Origin: Kocuria sp. cx-455
GTDB lineage: Bacteria; Actinomycetota; Actinomycetes; Actinomycetales; Micrococcaceae
Length of the DNA: 64,000 nucleotides
Assembly: GCF_014698015.1 (NCBI RefSeq)
Contig: NZ_JACXBS010000002.1
Coordinates: 186,001 to 250,000 of the forward strand
Reading direction: 5' to 3'
Positions 62,140-64,000 of this stretch are shown piece after piece (position 1 is the stretch's first letter; each line of letters begins with the position of its first letter). A program made the translations under genes and the position numbers. The notes beneath the pieces were generated by a model. That model made no database searches and was not told the DNA's origin. It was given only the letters and a program-made list of their open reading frames with translations.

Positions 62140-62706
62140 GTGCGCTGGGATGAACTGTTCGCGGACATGGAAGCGCAGCTGGCGCAGGCGGAACAACGCA
62201 GTGTGGAACGTGAAGCCGCGGAAACCGCCAGGGCAGAGCTGTCCCGGCTGACGCTGGCGGAGCGCCTGTCGGCTCACCGGAATCACACCGTGCGGTTGTT
62301 GCCGGCCCACGGTGACGTGCTCGAGGGAGAGCTGACGGACATCGGGGCGGGGTGGGCGGTGATTCGGGAACGTTATTTCCAGCACCTCGTGCCCTTGCAT
62401 TCCGTGGTGTGGTGGGAGGGCCTCCACCGCCGCTTCGAGATCGACACACAGCGCGCTGTCCTGCGGAAATTAGGGATGGGGCATGTGCTCCGGGCCTTGG
62501 CGGCCTCGAGAACTCATGTCCGGGTCCTGCTCCTGGATCCGACGTCCCGCGGAGACATTGACGGCACGCTGGATGCGGTCGGTCAGGACTTTTTCGACGT
62601 TGCGCTGCACCCGGACGATCAATTTCGACGCCGCCACGCAGTCATGGCCGTGCGCACGGTACTTTTCGGGTCGGTAGCGCTGATCTCCTCACCGGATACC
62701 GCTTGA
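62140..62706 (+). CDS. Uncharacterized actinobacterial protein, possible LSm/SH3-like halves
   Basis: A 188-residue cytoplasmic protein I do not recognize with certainty. An N-terminal charged helix (about residues 1-45) is followed by two beta-rich segments with similar wording: HTVRLLPAHGDVLEGELTDI followed by PLHSVVWW, and THVRVLLLDPTSRGDIDGTL followed by VGQDFFDVALH. Each resembles a small barrel of the LSm/SH3 type; no catalytic residues stand out. GTG at 62140 has AGGGGGG five nt upstream. It is divergent from the LysM operon and convergent with the small HTH gene. Confidence 0.6.
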   Translation: MRWDELFADMEAQLAQAEQRSVEREAAETARAELSRLTLAERLSAHRNHTVRLLPAHGDVLEGELTDIGAGWAVIRERYFQHLVPLHSVVWWEGLHRRFEIDTQRAVLRKLGMGHVLRALAASRTHVRVLLLDPTSRGDIDGTLDAVGQDFFDVALHPDDQFRRRHAVMAVRTVLFGSVALISSPDTA

Positions 62707-62718
62707 TCCGAACTCGGT

Positions 62719-62934
62719 TCAGCCGAGGGATCCTTCGCGCACAGCCTGCTCGGTGCGTTCGTACCCCTTCTGGATGTATTCCTCCAGTTTCCGGGTTTCC
62801 ACTCGCCATTGACCTCGGCCGCCCACCTGAATGGCCGGCAGTTCTCCCGTACGCACCATGGCGCGGGCCTGCGCCACTGAGATCGACAGGATCTCGGAGA
62901 CATCCGACAGCGTGAGAAATCGCTGCTCTGCCAT
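62719..62934 (-). CDS. Small helix-turn-helix (MerR-like/excisionase-fold) DNA-binding protein
   Basis: A 71-residue protein consisting of a single winged HTH domain of the excisionase/HTH_17 kind, as in BldC-type regulators. LTLSDVSEILSISVAQARAM forms the helix-turn-helix at about residues 8-27, and ELPAIQVGGRGQWRVETRKL is the wing. It has no effector domain. No integrase or phage gene is present, so a chromosomal regulator is more likely than a true excisionase. ATG at 62934 has GAGG 11 nt upstream. Two 10-bp-phased TTTG repeats lie 27-46 nt upstream, similar to those before the LysM gene, suggesting self-control. Confidence 0.85.
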   Translation of the reverse strand: MAEQRFLTLSDVSEILSISVAQARAMVRTGELPAIQVGGRGQWRVETRKLEEYIQKGYERTEQAVREGSLG

Positions 62935-62960
62935 GGAAGGGTTCGCCTCATCTCGCGTCT

Positions 62961-62980
62961 TTTGATGCACTTTGGTAGCT
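62961..62980. promoter_or_regulatory. Two tandem 10-bp-phased TTTG repeats upstream of the small HTH gene
   Basis: Consecutive 10-mers TTTGATGCAC and TTTGGTAGCT. The first shares TTTGATG with the repeat cluster at 61964-61970, in the same orientation relative to a minus-strand gene and at a similar distance from its start codon. Candidate autoregulatory site. Confidence 0.45.
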
Positions 62981-63165
62981 TCCAGTGTCCCACGGATTGG
63001 CGCGCGGTGTCGGGTTATGCACAAGAAATGGCCAATGCCCGCGGAACGAGGACGGCCAGATGTCCACATGTTGCGGGCCCTGATTTCCTCCGGGGCGGTT
63101 CACGGTGCACACTCGTGACAGATTCGGTGGGGGGCCGAATCGACCTCGGGGGAAGGGAAAAGTAG

Positions 63166-63822
63166 ATGTCCAGCGATGCTCGCAGCGACACAGCAACGGC
63201 ACAACGGTTCAAGAAACCGACATGGCGCGATCCCCGGCTGGTGGTCGGACTATTTCTGGTGCTCACATCCATTGCTGCGGTGGTGCTGCTGATTTCCGCC
63301 TTGAACCGCACCGAGCCCTATTACGTAGCCGCGCGCGATCTCTCGGTGGGGCAGCGAGTCACCGAGGAAGACCTCCTGCCGGTGGATGTCAGGCTCCAGG
63401 ACGCTTCCCAGCAGTACCTGGCCGCGGAAAGTGGTCTCAAGGACAACGACGTTCTGGTGCAGCGAGTTCCCAAGGGCCAGTTGGTCCCCACGAGTGCCGT
63501 GGGCACCGCTGATGCACTCGATCGCAGCCCCGTGGGTATCGCGCTGGAAACTCCCTTGCCGTCAGGAGCGGCGGCCGGCTCACGCGTGGATGTGTGGGTC
63601 GCGGACCAGAAGGCGTCCGGCCGCGGGTACCAGAGTCCCCGCAAATTGGTCCCCGGTGCCGAGATCTCCACGATCGAATCCGACAACTCGGCGCTGGGGA
63701 GTTCCACCGGCACCACGGTGCATGTCCTCGCCACGCCGGACCAGGTCGAGCCGTTGGTGGACGCCCTGGGTAACAGCGCCAAGGTCACGCTGGTTCTCAA
63801 CCCCACGGGTGGTGACTCGTGA
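63166..63822 (+). CDS. SAF-domain (CpaB-like) membrane protein
   Basis: A 218-residue protein. One membrane segment (LVVGLFLVLTSIAAVVLLIS, about residues 25-44) is followed by a SAF domain (YYVAARDLSVGQRVTEEDLL to VPKGQLVPTSAVG). The rest (GIALETPLPSGAAAGSRVDV to VHVLATPD) matches the periplasmic part of CpaB-type Flp pilus assembly proteins. There is AAGGG about 8 nt before the ATG. It overlaps the next gene by 4 nt. CpaB proteins belong to Tad/Flp pilus systems; whether a full system follows lies outside the window. Confidence 0.82.
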   Translation: MSSDARSDTATAQRFKKPTWRDPRLVVGLFLVLTSIAAVVLLISALNRTEPYYVAARDLSVGQRVTEEDLLPVDVRLQDASQQYLAAESGLKDNDVLVQRVPKGQLVPTSAVGTADALDRSPVGIALETPLPSGAAAGSRVDVWVADQKASGRGYQSPRKLVPGAEISTIESDNSALGSSTGTTVHVLATPDQVEPLVDALGNSAKVTLVLNPTGGDS

Positions 63823-64000
63823 GCATTTCCGTCGTGACGCTGGGGACGGGAACGTGGCCGCTGGTCGACCAGATCGAACGTCAGCACGGATCCGTCACCG
63901 TGGTGCGCCGATGCCTGGACCTCTCAGAACTCTTGGCCTGCGCTCACACGGGAATGGCCCGAGTGGCCCTCCTCGCCGAGGGCGCCGAGGAACTGACCGC
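63819..64000 (+). CDS. Partial gene in CpaE position
   Basis: Only about the first 60 codons are present (starts VSISVVTLGTGTWPLVDQIE); the gene runs off the right edge. GTG at 63819 overlaps the SAF-protein stop. The visible part alternates strands and helices (VTVVRRCLDLSELLACA, ARVALLAEGAEELT), like the receiver-like N-terminal domain of CpaE-type ATPases, which follow CpaB in Tad clusters. No ATPase motif is visible yet, so this is a position-based guess. Confidence 0.5.
   Translation, partial: MSISVVTLGTGTWPLVDQIERQHGSVTVVRRCLDLSELLACAHTGMARVALLAEGAEELT

Noticed and set aside
62719-62934. Excisionase suggesting an integrated element
   Set aside because: No integrase, attachment-site repeats or phage genes are present, and base composition matches the neighbours; a small chromosomal regulator fits better.
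1-64000. CRISPR array, rRNA operon or insertion sequence
   Set aside because: No regularly spaced repeats with unique spacers, no rRNA-like sequence and no transposase were seen on reading both strands.

Overview
The window is high-GC bacterial chromosome with dense genes, short gaps, many GTG starts and frequent 4-nt ATGA/GTGA stop-start overlaps. The gene content (MtrA-MtrB-LpqB, an AdnA/AdnB pair, UvrD2, DUF3107, a DUF2342 protease, a UPF0182 protein, an Rv3235-family protein and HemQ) points to an actinobacterium. The overall order suggests the family Micrococcaceae (Kocuria/Rothia/Arthrobacter relatives); genus is inference. There is no prophage, transposase, CRISPR array or rRNA. Several blocks follow, from memory, the order of the Mycobacterium tuberculosis regions around Rv3193c-Rv3211 and Rv3235-Rv3246c.

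Layout. 1-2764: partial Xaa-Pro aminopeptidase, PHP phosphoesterase, orphan DNA methyltransferase. 2771-5758: DEAD-box helicase, DUF3107 protein, TetR regulator. 5796-16077: an almost complete heme pathway by the coproporphyrin route. hemA is divergent from hemE-cgoX-chdC-cpfC-hemC-hemD-hemB-hemL, so glutamyl-tRNA is converted to 5-aminolevulinate, coproporphyrinogen, coproporphyrin, coproheme and heme by enzymes encoded side by side. 16207-27992: DNA repair block with a DEDDh exonuclease, adnA-adnB, an APH-fold protein, nudC and uvrD2. 28040-33227: a Baeyer-Villiger monooxygenase / alpha-beta hydrolase / SDR operon resembling mymA-lipR-sadH, divergent from a LacI regulator and with an 18-bp palindrome between them, then a degenerate ThiF-like protein.

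33438-45338: two metalloprotease-like proteins, a Lon-like PDZ protease, the UPF0182 membrane protein, an AI-2E family transporter, the initiator tRNA with a clear promoter and terminator, a hexapeptide-repeat acetyltransferase, and a PspA-TPM stress pair. 45586-51576: HtrA-type protease, TrmL, cysteine desulfurase and MnmA (sulfur delivery for tRNA thiolation), chorismate mutase and a MetE-like protein. 51665-60539: mtrA-mtrB-lpqB (cell-wall two-component system), ComF-like phosphoribosyltransferase, long HPF and SecA. 60610-64000: an accessory envelope-looking cluster (Rv3235-family, LysM membrane protein, a possible LSm-like protein, a small HTH protein, a SAF/CpaB-like protein and a partial CpaE-position gene), with 10-bp-phased direct repeats in two of its promoters.

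The points that stand out most are these phased repeats, the LacI-linked mymA-like operon and its palindrome, a 70-nt inverted repeat after hemL, degenerate active sites in AdnA, the APH-like protein and the ThiF-like protein, a UvrD2 that lacks its usual C-terminal domains, and a recurring leaderless promoter layout.
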